DNA from: Paenibacillus sp. RC334
Lineage (GTDB): Bacteria > Bacillota > Bacilli > Paenibacillales > Paenibacillaceae
Direction of reading: 5' to 3'
Length of the DNA stretch: 64,000 nucleotides
Assembly: GCF_030034735.1 (NCBI RefSeq)
Contig: NZ_CP125370.1
Span: forward strand, 186,001-250,000
The notes beneath the pieces are model-generated. The model had not been told where the DNA came from. It worked only from the letters and a program-made list of their open reading frames with translations, and did not search any database. Both the position numbers and the translations under genes were made by a program. Positions 8,413 to 18,422 of the stretch are shown piece by piece. How positions within the stretch are numbered: position 1 is the stretch's first letter; the number at the start of each line of letters is the position of its first letter.

Positions 8413-9924
8413 ATGTTTCTCAAAAAAAACGAGGCTCAATCACTTGCTCCTTTAGTGGAAGAAAGCCGCAAATTGTCGCAAAAAATACAGCAGAAGGACT
8501 ACTCTGCCGCAATACAACTATCCTCTGCATCTTCTGAGGTTCAGGAAATCGCAAACAATGTCAACCAAGCGCTTGAATCCATCAAAAATGAGGCTCGACA
8601 CACCGACATTCGTCTGAAGCTCGTCACCAAGGCGATTGAAGTCGGCTTATGGGATATGGAGGTCATTGCAGGTGATCCTGTGAATCCAAACAATACGTTC
8701 ACATGGACAGATGAATTCCGCTCCATGCTGGGGTATCAGAGCGAAAAGGATTTCCCAAATGTATTGGATAGCTGGGCATCCCGGTTACATCCGGAGGATT
8801 ATGACTGGGTATTGGCAGCGTTGGCGGATCATTTGCTGGATCATACCGGAAAAACTCCTTATGACATTCAGTATCGCTTAAAGCTGAAGCATGGCGAATA
8901 CCGTTGGTTCCGTGCGACTGGAACGACAATTCGAGATCAGCAAGGAGTGCCACTGCGAATCGCAGGCGCTTTGCTGGATGTGAATGACCAGAAAATCAAG
9001 TCTGAGGAATTGGAAGCAATGGTTACAAGGTATGACCTTGTTAACCGTGTATTAATCGAAGCTCCATACGACATCATCCTGGTTGACGGAGATGTAGAGA
9101 ATCCAAATAGTGAATTTTGGTGGTCACCGCAATTTCGCAAAACGCTGGGTTTTAGTGATGAGAAAGACTTTCCGAGTGCGCTTAGCAGCTGGGGTTCACG
9201 CTTGCATCCAGATGACGTTGAAATAGCGTTTAAAGCGTTGAACGACCATTTGAATGATTTTTCAGATCGCACTCCCTATGAAGTAACTTGCCGCTTGCAG
9301 AATAAAAATGGCGAATACCGCTGGTATTATAATAGTGGGGGAAGCATACGTGACAGTAAGGGAGTGCCAATTCGCATGGCAGGTACTATCCGTGATGTAA
9401 CGTTGGAAAAACAAAAGCAGTCCGTTGCGGACGAGCTCACGCTCAAAATACAGCATCTCTCCGATTCCATTACGGAAATGGTGAATGGTGTCAACTCGGT
9501 TAGTAATCAGGCGCAGGAGCTGGCTACGGCTCAAGAGCAATCGACTGAGGCGGCTAATCAGGCCAAAGTCAGCGCGGAAGAGACACAAAACATTTCCAAC
9601 TTCATTAAAGAGATTGCCAATCAAACGAATCTGCTTGGGCTGAATGCGGCGATCGAGGCATCCCGTGCGGGTGAACAGGGACGCGGCTTTGCCGTAGTTG
9701 CGGATGAAGTAAGGAAGCTTGCCATTCACAGCGCCGATGCGACCGGAAATATTGAAACCAGTCTGGACGAAATGAAGACACTCATCGAGCGGATTTTGCA
9801 TAACATCGGCAACATGTCTACATTGACGCAGACACAGGCCGCGCTCACGCAGCAGGTGAATGCATCTACGGACGAGATTAACAGCATGTCCAAAGCATTG
9901 CTGGATTTTGCGAGAACCATGTAA
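8413..9924 (+). CDS. soluble methyl-accepting chemotaxis protein with two PAS domains
   Basis: 503 residues from the ATG at 8413, chosen because agaagggaag lies just upstream; an earlier in-frame start lacks a site. There is no signal peptide or membrane helix. Two homologous PAS/PAC units occupy ~70-205 and ~210-345; both contain DEKDFP/SEKDFP, SRLHP and GEYRW motifs, pointing to internal duplication. The C terminus holds a shortened MCP signalling hairpin with the conserved tip [20 protein letters not shown]. It would relay cytoplasmic redox or small-molecule signals to CheA/CheW or a similar partner. Monocistronic. Confidence 0.9.
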   Translation: MFLKKNEAQSLAPLVEESRKLSQKIQQKDYSAAIQLSSASSEVQEIANNVNQALESIKNEARHTDIRLKLVTKAIEVGLWDMEVIAGDPVNPNNTFTWTDEFRSMLGYQSEKDFPNVLDSWASRLHPEDYDWVLAALADHLLDHTGKTPYDIQYRLKLKHGEYRWFRATGTTIRDQQGVPLRIAGALLDVNDQKIKSEELEAMVTRYDLVNRVLIEAPYDIILVDGDVENPNSEFWWSPQFRKTLGFSDEKDFPSALSSWGSRLHPDDVEIAFKALNDHLNDFSDRTPYEVTCRLQNKNGEYRWYYNSGGSIRDSKGVPIRMAGTIRDVTLEKQKQSVADELTLKIQHLSDSITEMVNGVNSVSNQAQELATAQEQSTEAANQAKVSAEETQNISNFIKEIANQTNLLGLNAAIEASRAGEQGRGFAVVADEVRKLAIHSADATGNIETSLDEMKTLIERILHNIGNMSTLTQTQAALTQQVNASTDEINSMSKALLDFARTM

Positions 9925-10069
9925 GTAACATTCTTCTAAGCGCTATGCAAGAATTAGACTGGGCTTAGTCCCGGTCTCTTTACTGATTTTGGAAAATGGA
10001 TTATAATCCTCAAGAGTGAATCCGAAAGTTACAACTTACAACGATTTTGCGTGGAGAAGAGGAATATAC

Positions 10070-10432
10070 TTGAGCTTGATCAGTTCAATATTGGTTGGGA
10101 TTGTTGCTCTGGAGCACGTGTACATTTTAATATTGGAAATGTTTTTGTGGACGACTCCACGGGCGATTCGCACGTTCGGCACCTCCAAGGAGCTGGCGGG
10201 AGTGACCAAGTCACTGGCTGCGAATCAAGGGCTGTACAACGGGTTTCTGGCTGCCGGGCTGGTATGGGGGCTGCTGTACCCGGATGCTGCGGTAGGGCAA
10301 CAGATTCAGCTGTTCTTTGTGATTTGTGTTCTGGTGGCTGCGATTTATGGTGCATTGACGGCCAATAAATCCATTTTACTGAAACAAGGATTACCCGCCA
10401 TCCTGGCATTAATCAGTTTGCTGGTCTTCTAA
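10070..10432 (+). CDS. DUF1304 membrane protein
   Basis: 120 residues with a TTG start. It was chosen because gagaagagga precedes it and because the family begins with the same LVGIVALEHVYILILEMF pattern at its N terminus; a GTG 54 bases upstream would add an atypical extension. About four hydrophobic segments fill the protein, with FGTSKELAGVTKSLAANQGLYN between the first two. The function of the family is unknown. A compact terminator follows four bases after the stop. Confidence 0.8.
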   Translation: MSLISSILVGIVALEHVYILILEMFLWTTPRAIRTFGTSKELAGVTKSLAANQGLYNGFLAAGLVWGLLYPDAAVGQQIQLFFVICVLVAAIYGALTANKSILLKQGLPAILALISLLVF

Positions 10433-10435
10433 AAG

Positions 10436-10458
10436 ACACCCTAATCGGGTGTTTTTTT
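10436..10458 (+). terminator. terminator of DUF1304 gene
   Basis: acaccc (10436-10441), loop taatc, gggtgt (10447-10452), then six further T. Confidence 0.85.
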
Positions 10459-10522
10459 GCTAATTTCGATCACATAATGTCTGAACTTCTAATGAAAAGG
10501 GGAATAGGTAGTTTTTAATTGA

Positions 10523-10551
10523 TTGTAAATCCGATTATTCCGATTTATAAT
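10523..10551 (+). promoter_or_regulatory. sigma-A-like promoter of the peptide ABC operon
   Basis: ttgtaa (10523-10528), 17 bases, tataat (10546-10551), 40 bases before the start of the binding-protein gene. Confidence 0.55.
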
Positions 10552-10591
10552 ATTTTTTATTACACACTTAGAGAACTCGGAGGCTAGAGAC

Positions 10592-12211
10592 ATGCGTCGT
10601 AATTGGACTGGTGTATTTGTATTGATCATATTAATGTTGGTGGTAAGTGCCTGCTCTGGCGGGAATTCCGGTTCTTCGTCTGCGACAAACGAAAGTGCAG
10701 CGAATACGAATGCTACAACAGCTGATAACGGGCAACCCAAGGATGGCGGCAATCTGATCATCGGTGTACAAGCCGATCCGGTGGTGCTGAACCCGAACTA
10801 TGCGGGTGACCGGGTGAGTCTGACGATAGATCAGGCGATATTCGCACCTTTGTTTCAGGTGAACAACGGCAAGAAGACATTCTATCTGGCAGATAGCCTG
10901 ACTCCTTCGGCAGACAAGCTGACGTACACGCTGAAGCTGAAAAAGAATCTGACTTGGCATGATGGCGAGAAGCTGACAGCTGACGATGTGGTTTTCACGA
11001 TTAATAAAATTTTGGACGAGAAGCAGCATAGCTTTTTGAGAAGTAATTTCATGATTAACGGCAAGCCGGTTCAGGTGAGCAAGGTTGATGATACAACAGT
11101 GGATTTCAAGCTTCCGCAGGCAGCTCCTGCTTTTGAAGCGGCGCTGGTACAGGTATCCCCGATTCCGAAGCATATTTTCGAGAACGAAGCGGATATTGAG
11201 AAAAGCACGAAAAACAACACTCCAGTCGGTTCCGGCCCGTTCAAGTTTAAAGAATACAAAACTGGTGAGTACGTGACACTGGAACGGTTCGATAACTATT
11301 TTGGTGGCAAGCCGCATCTGGACTCTGTAACGTACCGAGTTGTGAAGGATTCGAATGCTGCGAGCTTGGCGCTCCAGAATGGCGAGATTAACGTCAACTA
11401 TGTAGACCCGCAAAACGTGGATACGATTAAAGCAACCGATAAGTTCGATATTTACCCTTACAGTGAAGGCCGCTTGGCTTACCTGATGTTTAATGAAAAC
11501 AGCGACACAAAGCAGTTGAACAAAAAAGAAGTGCGTCAGGCGCTCTCATACGCATTGAATCAGGATGAGTTGATTCAGGTATCTTATGGCTCCAAGGATT
11601 ATGCTGATACTGCGAAGTCTGCTTTGACACAGGACGTGCTGTATCACACGAACGATGTTCCATTTTTCAATAATGATGTGAACAAGGCGAAAGAACTGCT
11701 GAAATCGGCTGGAGCTGAAGGACTGAAGCTGCGCATTATTATTCCGGGCGGTAATAAGGTGCAAGAGGCACAAGCGCTGTACATTCAGCAGAAGTTGAAG
11801 GATATCGGCGTTCAGTTGGATGTAAACAGTATGGATTCCTCGGCTTGGTCGCAAAAATTCGTCGATACGAATGCCAAGGACTTCGATCTGGCGATCAGCG
11901 GCTATATCATGGGTTATGACCCGGATGCGTACCGTATCTTGTACAGCACCGGATCGTCCTCCAACTATTCGCGTTATTCCAACAAAGAAGTGGATAAGTT
12001 GATGGAAGAAGGCGCAGCGGAGTCGGATACGACCAAACGTGGAGAAATCTACAAAAAGGTACAAGAGATTTTGGCTGATGATGCAGTTATCTACCCGATT
12101 GCTTATACCAAAACGATTGTAGCATTCGACAAGCAGTATGGCGGCATTGATCAGGCTGTGCTGAAACCGGTCGTAATTTTCGAAGATTTGTCCAAAATTT
12201 ATCACAAATAA
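10592..12211 (+). CDS. peptide ABC transporter substrate-binding lipoprotein
   Basis: 539 residues. The type II signal peptide ends in the lipobox VSAC, with Cys at residue 21, followed by a Ser/Asn-rich linker. The rest matches the SBP_bac_5 family: GVQADPVVLNP, the YTLKLKKNLTWHDGEKLTADDV block, and TPVGSGPFKFKEY. It would bind oligo- or dipeptides outside the membrane and deliver them to the permeases encoded downstream. First gene of an operon SBP-permease-permease-ATPase-ATPase. A 12-bp hairpin after the stop may let this gene be expressed above the rest. Confidence 0.92.
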   Translation: MRRNWTGVFVLIILMLVVSACSGGNSGSSSATNESAANTNATTADNGQPKDGGNLIIGVQADPVVLNPNYAGDRVSLTIDQAIFAPLFQVNNGKKTFYLADSLTPSADKLTYTLKLKKNLTWHDGEKLTADDVVFTINKILDEKQHSFLRSNFMINGKPVQVSKVDDTTVDFKLPQAAPAFEAALVQVSPIPKHIFENEADIEKSTKNNTPVGSGPFKFKEYKTGEYVTLERFDNYFGGKPHLDSVTYRVVKDSNAASLALQNGEINVNYVDPQNVDTIKATDKFDIYPYSEGRLAYLMFNENSDTKQLNKKEVRQALSYALNQDELIQVSYGSKDYADTAKSALTQDVLYHTNDVPFFNNDVNKAKELLKSAGAEGLKLRIIIPGGNKVQEAQALYIQQKLKDIGVQLDVNSMDSSAWSQKFVDTNAKDFDLAISGYIMGYDPDAYRILYSTGSSSNYSRYSNKEVDKLMEEGAAESDTTKRGEIYKKVQEILADDAVIYPIAYTKTIVAFDKQYGGIDQAVLKPVVIFEDLSKIYHK

Positions 12212-12225
12212 GACAGGGTTTTCAA

Positions 12226-12257
12226 AAAATAAGCTGGGAGAACCAGCTTATTTTCTT
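12226..12257 (+). terminator. intra-operon hairpin between binding-protein and permease genes
   Basis: aaaataagctgg (12226-12237) and ccagcttatttt (12243-12254) form a perfect 12-bp stem with loop gagaa, followed by cttcg. As a partial terminator or RNA stabiliser it would raise binding protein over permease levels. Confidence 0.65.
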
Positions 12258-12284
12258 CGAGAACAGCAAGGGGAAGAGAAACGT

Positions 12285-13235
12285 ATGAGACAACTCATCG
12301 CCAGAAGATTGCTGCAAGTTATACCGATGCTATTTTTCGTATCCATCGTCTGCTTCGGCTTGATCAAGCTGGCTCCAGGTGATCCGGTTCTCTCTTTTGT
12401 TACACCGAATATGCATCTGGAAGATATCGAACGTATGAGGCACAGCTTGGGGCTGGATCAGCCTGCTTATGTGCAGTACATGTTATGGCTCAAAAAAAGT
12501 CTCACAGGTGATCTGGGTTACTCGCTGATTAATCACCAGCCTGTACTGGATCAAATTCTGGATCGCCTCCCGGCTACCGCCGGATTAATGGGCGCATCCA
12601 TAATACTGGCTGTCCTGATTGCCATTCCACTCGGCTTGACGGCTGCGGGCAATCGGAACCGCTGGATCGACAAGCTGATTAACCTGATGTCGTACATCGG
12701 GATTTCTGTACCGCTGTTTTGGCTCGGCATTTTACTTATTTATTTGTTTGCTATTTATCTGCATTGGCTTCCAAGTACGGGGATGCGGACCATTGGAACG
12801 GACTCGGCGCTTGATGTGATCAAGCATGGGATTTTACCGTGTTTTGTACTGGCCTTCGGATTTTTATCTGTGTATGTGAGGTATATCCGTTCCAGTACAA
12901 TAACGCAGCTCAAGGAAGAATACGTGCAGATTCAATATGCGTTCGGGTCTGGAAAACGACTGGTTTTATTTCGGCATGTGCTCAAGCATGTACTACTGCC
13001 TATCATTACGCTGCTCGGTATGTCGGTTGCGGATCTGGTAGCCGGAGCCATCGTGACCGAGACGGTATTTTCCTGGCCGGGCATTGGCTCGCTGGGTATG
13101 ACGGCGGTAAAAGGGATGGATTATCCCGTTATCATGGGCATTACACTGTTTTCCGCCCTGCTGCTGATCATAGGCAATCTGCTAGCGGATATTTTATACA
13201 GCATCGCGGACCCGAGAATTAAATCAACGAGGTGA
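12285..13235 (+). CDS. peptide ABC transporter permease, OppB/DppB type
   Basis: 316 residues, six hydrophobic segments. N-terminal IARRLLQVIPMLFFVSIVCF and the periplasmic-loop pattern LAPGDPV are typical of OppB-type subunits. The EAA loop lies in TQLKEEYVQIQYAFGSG, the site that contacts the ATPase. The C-terminal GAIVTETVFSWPGIG is a strong family signature. The start follows aggggaagagaaacgt. The stop is four bases before the next gene, so the two permeases are translationally linked. Confidence 0.93.
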   Translation: MRQLIARRLLQVIPMLFFVSIVCFGLIKLAPGDPVLSFVTPNMHLEDIERMRHSLGLDQPAYVQYMLWLKKSLTGDLGYSLINHQPVLDQILDRLPATAGLMGASIILAVLIAIPLGLTAAGNRNRWIDKLINLMSYIGISVPLFWLGILLIYLFAIYLHWLPSTGMRTIGTDSALDVIKHGILPCFVLAFGFLSVYVRYIRSSTITQLKEEYVQIQYAFGSGKRLVLFRHVLKHVLLPIITLLGMSVADLVAGAIVTETVFSWPGIGSLGMTAVKGMDYPVIMGITLFSALLLIIGNLLADILYSIADPRIKSTR

Positions 13236-13239
13236 ACTC

Positions 13240-14085
13240 ATGAATCGGAGCAAATGGCGCAACATCGGGATCGAGCTGATGACGAGCAAAACGGGCGCCG
13301 CCGCCCTCATACTATTGATCGTATTCTCGCTGGGGGCAATCTTCGCTTTTTTGTCACCGCAGGACCCGAACAAGCTGAACGTGCTGGAGCGTCTTCAACC
13401 GCCGGGAGCGGCACACTGGTTTGGAACGGATGACTACGGCCGAGACTATTTTACAAGGGCGCTGTACGGCGGTCGTGTATCTTTGCTGGTGGGCTTCGCG
13501 TCCATGATTATTGCGACCAGTATTGGCGCAGTAGTAGGCATTGTAAGCGGCTATTTCGGCGGATGGATCGATAATTTGCTCATGCGGATTTTGGAGCTGA
13601 TCATGTCGATTCCGTCTTTTTTGGTTATTTTGCTGTTGAGCGTGTTTTTGAAGCCGGGCGTCGGCAATATTATTGTCATTATCGCCCTGCTGATGTGGAT
13701 GAATATTGCCCGGGTGGTCCGGGCGGAGACGATGACGTTGCGGGAACGGGAATATGTGCTGTATGCCAAAGCTTCGGGACAAAGCACATTCGGGATCATT
13801 CTGAAGCATATCGTCCCGAACCTGATTCCGGTGATTATCGTGGGGGCGACGAACAATATCGCTTCAGCGATTATGATGGAATCGTCGCTGAGCTTCCTTG
13901 GTTTTGGTGTGCAACTGCCGAACGCTACATGGGGAAGCATGCTAAATAATGCCCAAGGATATATTGCACAGGCTCCATATATGGCGTTATTTCCGGGGCT
14001 GCTTATTTTACTGACCGTGCTGAGCTTTAATGTTTTGGGGGACGTGCTGCGTGTAGGCTTTGAACCCAAGCTGGTGAAACGATGA
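13240..14085 (+). CDS. peptide ABC transporter permease, OppC/DppC type
   Basis: 281 residues. It has the OppC N-terminal helix, then the signature HWFGTDDYGRDYFTRALYGG, and four to five further membrane segments. The EAA loop REREYVLYAKASGQSTFGII and the terminal SLSFLGFGVQLPNATWG block are diagnostic. It pairs with the upstream OppB-type subunit to make the membrane channel. ATG follows gaggtgaactc. Confidence 0.93.
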   Translation: MNRSKWRNIGIELMTSKTGAAALILLIVFSLGAIFAFLSPQDPNKLNVLERLQPPGAAHWFGTDDYGRDYFTRALYGGRVSLLVGFASMIIATSIGAVVGIVSGYFGGWIDNLLMRILELIMSIPSFLVILLLSVFLKPGVGNIIVIIALLMWMNIARVVRAETMTLREREYVLYAKASGQSTFGIILKHIVPNLIPVIIVGATNNIASAIMMESSLSFLGFGVQLPNATWGSMLNNAQGYIAQAPYMALFPGLLILLTVLSFNVLGDVLRVGFEPKLVKR

Positions 14086-14146
14086 TTCACAGCTACAAGA
14101 CCCATGACCAATGGCTCCAGGAGCGACAGAAAGGAGCGAAAACACT

Positions 14147-15175
14147 ATGACTGAACATCTGCTGTCCGTCGAACAGTTGGAGGTTTCCTTTTTCACACGT
14201 GAGGGGGAGAATCAGGCGGTTCGAGGGGTTAGCTTTCATATTGATGCTGGAGAAACGGTAGGAATCGTAGGAGAATCCGGTAGCGGTAAAAGCGTTACAG
14301 CCAAAGCCATCATGTCTATGATTGCCCCGCCGGGCAAGCGGCTGAATGGCGATATTCGTTACCGGGGAGAAAGTCTGACGGCTCTGACGGAAAAGCAATG
14401 GCGCAAAATACGCGGGAACCAGATTGCGATGGTCTTTCAGGACCCGATGACCTCGCTGAACCCGGTCAAGAAGGTCGGCTATCATCTAGTGGAGGTGATT
14501 CGCAGACACCGGGGACTGAGCAAGGAGGCGGCTACGAAAGCCGCTGTGGAGCTGCTGCGACAGGTGGGGATTACCGAGCCGGAGCGCCGTATGAACCAAT
14601 ACCCGCATCAATTCAGCGGGGGGATGCGTCAGCGGGTAATGATCGCGATGGCGCTCTCGTGCAGCCCGGAGCTGTTGATTGCTGACGAGCCGACCACAGC
14701 GCTGGACGTGACGATCCAGGCGCAAATTCTGGAGCTGCTCAAGACGTTGAAGCAGCAATCCGACATGGCGATTGCCCTGATCACCCATGATCTGGGTGTC
14801 GTCGCCCAGGTGTGCAGCCGTGTCATCGTGATGTACGGCGGCATGGTAATGGAGGAGGGGCGCGTGGACGATATCTTTTATCGTCCGGCCCACCCGTATA
14901 CGCAGGGCCTGCTGCGCTCTGTGCCGCAGCGCACGAACGGCTTCCGCGAGCGGCTGGTGCCGATCGAGGGCACGCCGCCGGACCTGCTGGACCCGCCGTC
15001 GGGCTGTCCGTTCATGGAACGGTGCCCGCACGCGTTTGCCCGCTGTGTAGAGCGGCCGCCGATGGTGGAGCTTCGCCCGGATCAGCGGGCGGCCTGCTGG
15101 CTGAACGAGCCGGACGCTGTGCCTGCCGGAGTCTACGAGACGCCCGAAGCGGGCCATGTGGAAGGGAGGGTTTAA
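14147..15175 (+). CDS. peptide ABC transporter ATP-binding protein, OppD/DppD type
   Basis: 342 residues from the ATG at 14147, preferred because aaaggag sits 10 bases upstream. An earlier in-frame ATG at 14111 would add 12 residues. Walker [16 protein letters not shown] loop [13 protein letters not shown], signature [12 protein letters not shown] and Walker [13 protein letters not shown] are intact. The C-terminal oligopeptide extension includes the Cys-rich [14 protein letters not shown] segment that in relatives binds an Fe-S cluster. Local GC content rises strongly at its 3' end. It energises the importer with the next gene product. Confidence 0.93.
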   Translation: MTEHLLSVEQLEVSFFTREGENQAVRGVSFHIDAGETVGIVGESGSGKSVTAKAIMSMIAPPGKRLNGDIRYRGESLTALTEKQWRKIRGNQIAMVFQDPMTSLNPVKKVGYHLVEVIRRHRGLSKEAATKAAVELLRQVGITEPERRMNQYPHQFSGGMRQRVMIAMALSCSPELLIADEPTTALDVTIQAQILELLKTLKQQSDMAIALITHDLGVVAQVCSRVIVMYGGMVMEEGRVDDIFYRPAHPYTQGLLRSVPQRTNGFRERLVPIEGTPPDLLDPPSGCPFMERCPHAFARCVERPPMVELRPDQRAACWLNEPDAVPAGVYETPEAGHVEGRV

Positions 15176-15176
15176 C

Positions 15177-16139
15177 GTGAGTGAAGTGAGCAATGCAATG
15201 GGCGAAAGTCAGCCCCTGGTGGAGGTACACCAGCTTAAGAAGCATTTTGTAACAGCCAAGGATCTGTTGGGACGCAGCTCGGAGGTGCTCAAGGCGGTTG
15301 ACGGCGTGAGCTTCCAGATCAAGCGTGGTGAGACGTTCGGATTGGTCGGCGAGTCGGGCAGCGGTAAATCGACGGTTGGACGCTGCCTGACGCGGTTATA
15401 CGATTATACGGAAGGAACGGTGCGCTTTGACGGTCAGGATATTTCCAAACTGAACGATAAGCAGCTCAAGCCGCTGCGTCGGCGCATTCAGAGCATTTTT
15501 CAGGACCCGTATTCCTCGCTTAACCCGGGTATGAACGTGCTCGACCTGATTGGCGAGCCGATGGATATTCACAGATTGCATCAGGGCAGTGAGCGTAAGG
15601 ATGCCGTCGTGGCTTTACTTGAAAAGGTCGGACTGAAGCGGGAGCACTTGTACCGCTACTCCCATGAATTCAGCGGCGGACAACGCCAGCGGATTTCTAT
15701 CGCGCGTGCTTTATCCGTGAAACCGGAGTTTATCGTATGCGACGAACCGATTTCGGCGCTGGACGTGTCTATTCAGGCACAGGTCATTAACACGCTGGAG
15801 GATCTCCAGCAGGAATTCGGGCTGACGTATCTGTTCATCGCCCATGATTTGTCGATGGTGCGGCATATTTCAGACCGGATCGGTGTGATGTACCATGGAC
15901 GATTGGTGGAGGTAGCCGATGCAGATGAGCTGTATGAGCAGCCAGCCCATCCATATACACAGGCGCTGCTGTCCTCTATCCCGGTGCCTGATCCGAGAGC
16001 AGCCGGAGAGCGGGACGGTTTTGGGGCGGGGTTTGCCCAACCAGACGGTTCTTTGGCATGGGACAAGGACGGTGAGAGTGCCGCTGAGCTGCGTGAAATC
16101 AGTCCTGGCCATTATGTAGCGTACCCGGTTAACCGTTAG
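15177..16139 (+). CDS. peptide ABC transporter ATP-binding protein, OppF/DppF type
   Basis: 320 residues from the GTG at 15177, placed six bases after gggaggg and one base after the preceding stop. An ATG at 15156 is an alternative that would overlap the upstream gene. Walker [16 protein letters not shown] loop [13 protein letters not shown], signature [12 protein letters not shown] and Walker [13 protein letters not shown] are complete. The N terminus [20 protein letters not shown] is typical of the F-type partner. It forms an asymmetric ATPase pair with the upstream D-type subunit. Confidence 0.93.
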   Translation: MSEVSNAMGESQPLVEVHQLKKHFVTAKDLLGRSSEVLKAVDGVSFQIKRGETFGLVGESGSGKSTVGRCLTRLYDYTEGTVRFDGQDISKLNDKQLKPLRRRIQSIFQDPYSSLNPGMNVLDLIGEPMDIHRLHQGSERKDAVVALLEKVGLKREHLYRYSHEFSGGQRQRISIARALSVKPEFIVCDEPISALDVSIQAQVINTLEDLQQEFGLTYLFIAHDLSMVRHISDRIGVMYHGRLVEVADADELYEQPAHPYTQALLSSIPVPDPRAAGERDGFGAGFAQPDGSLAWDKDGESAAELREISPGHYVAYPVNR

Positions 16140-16187
16140 GTTAAGGCTGGTGTACGATGTGCGTGATCAACAAGGAGGCGAGAAACA

Positions 16188-16643
16188 ATGACTGAATCGA
16201 CGAAAAGAGTACGTATTTCCCAATGGGACGCGCTCATGCTGGAATCTTTACGCGCATTAGGCTGGTCTGATGAGGAGCTAATCCGTCGGGTGCAGCACAA
16301 TGAACTGCCGTCGGACGGACAGTCCGATTTTGATTATGCAGAGCTTGCCACCGGGCTGGCGTCCAAAGAGCCGGAGATTTTTGCAAGCGCCGTAGCTGAC
16401 GGATATCAGATTAAGTACAACACGATACGGGGAATCCGTTCATGGATTGCCGCTGCATTTGGGCGGGAGCCTGAGCTGTCACTGGAGGAAGGAAGCGAAG
16501 CCGTTACATCCGAGCTGACGAAGGTTGAGTATGCTCGGCTGGAGCAGGTGCTGTCGTTCGGCTGGTCGATACAGGAAGATCGGCCCGCGACTGGTGATGT
16601 TGCGGGATTGTACCGAATTGTGCCTGCTGTGCAGACGGTGTAA
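16188..16643 (+). CDS. hypothetical protein, last gene of the peptide ABC operon
   Basis: 151 residues, not recognised. A strong site (aaggaggcgagaaaca) precedes the ATG and the gene follows the ATPase by 48 bases, with a terminator only after its own stop, so it is co-transcribed with the importer. Two repeated elements can be seen: SLRALGWSDEELIRR near residue 20 and VLSFGWSIQEDRP near 130. The composition is acidic and soluble, with no signal peptide. A role tied to peptide use is possible by position only. Confidence 0.7.
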   Translation: MTESTKRVRISQWDALMLESLRALGWSDEELIRRVQHNELPSDGQSDFDYAELATGLASKEPEIFASAVADGYQIKYNTIRGIRSWIAAAFGREPELSLEEGSEAVTSELTKVEYARLEQVLSFGWSIQEDRPATGDVAGLYRIVPAVQTV

Positions 16644-16685
16644 ATCATGGGTTCTGTTCTGAGTAAGACACTTTACCGGAATTGT

Positions 16686-16718
16686 AACGAGCTGACCAAT
16701 GAGGCCAGCTCGTTTTTT
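16686..16718 (+). terminator. terminator of the peptide ABC operon
   Basis: aacgagctg (16686-16694) and cagctcgtt (16706-16714) with 11-base loop, followed by tttt. Confidence 0.85.
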
Positions 16719-16731
16719 AATACAACCCTGT

Positions 16732-17448
16732 TCAAGTGTGGGAGGGCTCTTGGGAACCAGTTGCATTCGTGGGATGATCCATTTGTGGCACCGACACCTG
16801 TATTTCATTAGTAGTCTTTCGTGGTTCAGCTTCTGAATAGCTACCGTTTTCATCTTTTTCATACAGCACAACCAGACTATTGTGAATGATCCGTGTTATG
16901 AAGTAAAAGACAATCATTCTGGCAGGCTGCATGATGGCTTCGAACATCATAATCGTCGATTCCATATGAGGTAATTGACTGAGGAAAACCCGCTCCACGA
17001 TCCCTCCGGCAAACCAGACGAAATACAGCGGAATGATCAAGTGTCGGATGTAAGATGCTTTACGTTCTAGCCCTGAATGGCGGGATAAGTAGCTGTGGAT
17101 AGTGGAAAAAGTGTTTTTGATTCCCCAAAGGTTGAAAATCGGAATCATACGGACAACCGCCCCGAAGGCTCGAATCGGATAATCGGCATGCTTTTGTCGG
17201 ATGGCTTTATGTACTTGGACTAGCCAGATCAGATAAATCACAATACATATGTAGTAAAGAACAAAGCTAAAGACGGTAACTTTCTGCTCCAACTCGTATA
17301 GGTTCTCATAATAAGTCTCATTTGCAAAAACATAAACCACCGTAAAAATAAGAATATGCAATTCGCATATAACACCCACCGCTAACAAGGCTTGCAGCGC
17401 AATGCCAACCGTTTTCGATGGAAATGCTTTGGATTGTAAATCATTCAA
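16732..17448 (-). CDS. DUF4328-type membrane protein
   Basis: 238 residues with about six hydrophobic segments. The pattern LIWLVQVHKAIRQKHADYP followed by RMIPIFNLWGIKNTF resembles the DUF4328 family (hydrophobic helix, basic loop, then an Ile-Pro-Phe-Asn motif). The C-terminal 40 residues are hydrophilic. Site gggggaactg precedes the ATG. It begins 14 bases after the protease-like gene and is probably co-transcribed with it. Function unknown. Confidence 0.65.
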   Translation of the reverse strand: MNDLQSKAFPSKTVGIALQALLAVGVICELHILIFTVVYVFANETYYENLYELEQKVTVFSFVLYYICIVIYLIWLVQVHKAIRQKHADYPIRAFGAVVRMIPIFNLWGIKNTFSTIHSYLSRHSGLERKASYIRHLIIPLYFVWFAGGIVERVFLSQLPHMESTIMMFEAIMQPARMIVFYFITRIIHNSLVVLYEKDENGSYSEAEPRKTTNEIQVSVPQMDHPTNATGSQEPSHT

Positions 17449-17461
17449 GATACAGTTCCCC

Positions 17462-18298
17462 CTAGTCTAGTTGCTTCAAATACGCGATAGCTTCCTCCAG
17501 CGTCTCCACGGGGATAATGCGCAGCTTGAGTCCATGTTCCTTTTGAACACGGGCAGCTTCTGCTTCGTTGCCTTCCTCACCGAGCCAATCATAATCTGCG
17601 GGTACGAAAAACAGATCAACCTTCGCGGCCTCTGCCCCCAGCAGCTTTTGTTCCAGTCCACCGACCGACCCGACATACCCGTACTCTTCCATCGTGCCGG
17701 AGCCTGCGATTTTGTGACGTCCGCCATCCGAGAAGTCGATAGCATTGGTTTCCTCATACAGTCCGATGCCTGTCATCAGGCCCAAGGAGTTCCCCGAAAG
17801 TCCCCCCAAATGATTCAATAGCTCTGCATAGCGAGCATCTTCAAAACGGCTCAGATCGGATAAAGCTTCGGATTCCTCATTTGTTTCTGTGTCTGTACTT
17901 AATTCCGCCGCTGCATGAACAGCCTGCATGGCTGAATATTTTAGCGTATCCGTCTCTGTGAGGTCCTTTTGATAAGTATCCACCTCATCAGGGGGAAGGG
18001 GCTCAAACTTAATACCTCCCCCGGTTACCTTTTCACTGGAATAGATATTCCAACGCTCCACGAGATTGTTAGCTATCCCCGCTTGAACGGACGCAAAAAA
18101 CACACTTCCCTGAACGCCCAGCTCTTGGACCGAATGCATTTCTCCCTGCAAAATATACTGTGCGGGCATAGGCCGTGTCGCAACAAAGGCAGCGATAGCA
18201 GGGATTAACAATAGGGTGAAGATAAGTATACGTTCTTTGGTCATGCCGAATGACACTTCATTCACAACCTTTCCATCTTTTCTCATACGGTATATCAT
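17462..18298 (-). CDS. membrane-anchored Lon-like (S16) serine protease
   Basis: 278 residues. One N-terminal hydrophobic helix (about 24-40) anchors an extracytoplasmic domain. The C-terminal half matches the Lon proteolytic fold as in YlbL: LSGNSLGLMTGIGLYEE gives the candidate nucleophile Ser171, HKIAGSGTMEEYGYVGSVGG follows, and GLEQKLLGAEAA gives the candidate Lys218. The motif GNSLG departs from the usual GPSAG, so activity should be tested. No PDZ domain is obvious. The start is uncertain; GTG or ATG codons 10-20 residues inside are alternatives. Followed by the DUF4328 gene in the same direction. Confidence 0.65.
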   Translation of the reverse strand: MIYRMRKDGKVVNEVSFGMTKERILIFTLLLIPAIAAFVATRPMPAQYILQGEMHSVQELGVQGSVFFASVQAGIANNLVERWNIYSSEKVTGGGIKFEPLPPDEVDTYQKDLTETDTLKYSAMQAVHAAAELSTDTETNEESEALSDLSRFEDARYAELLNHLGGLSGNSLGLMTGIGLYEETNAIDFSDGGRHKIAGSGTMEEYGYVGSVGGLEQKLLGAEAAKVDLFFVPADYDWLGEEGNEAEAARVQKEHGLKLRIIPVETLEEAIAYLKQLD

Positions 18299-18422
18299 CG
18301 GTTGGAATAGTTAGAATGGTTACATTTTCCACCATAAATGAACCATGAAAGTATAAAATCAAACTCTCTTTTTTTATGATATAGTTTTCATACATACTGA
18401 CATAAGAGAGTTGAGGTGCAGC

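Noticed and set aside
10631..11413. A 260-codon antisense frame under the peptide-binding protein gene.
   Set aside because: It lies fully opposite a well-supported gene, with low-complexity Arg/Cys/Ile-rich translation and no start signals.
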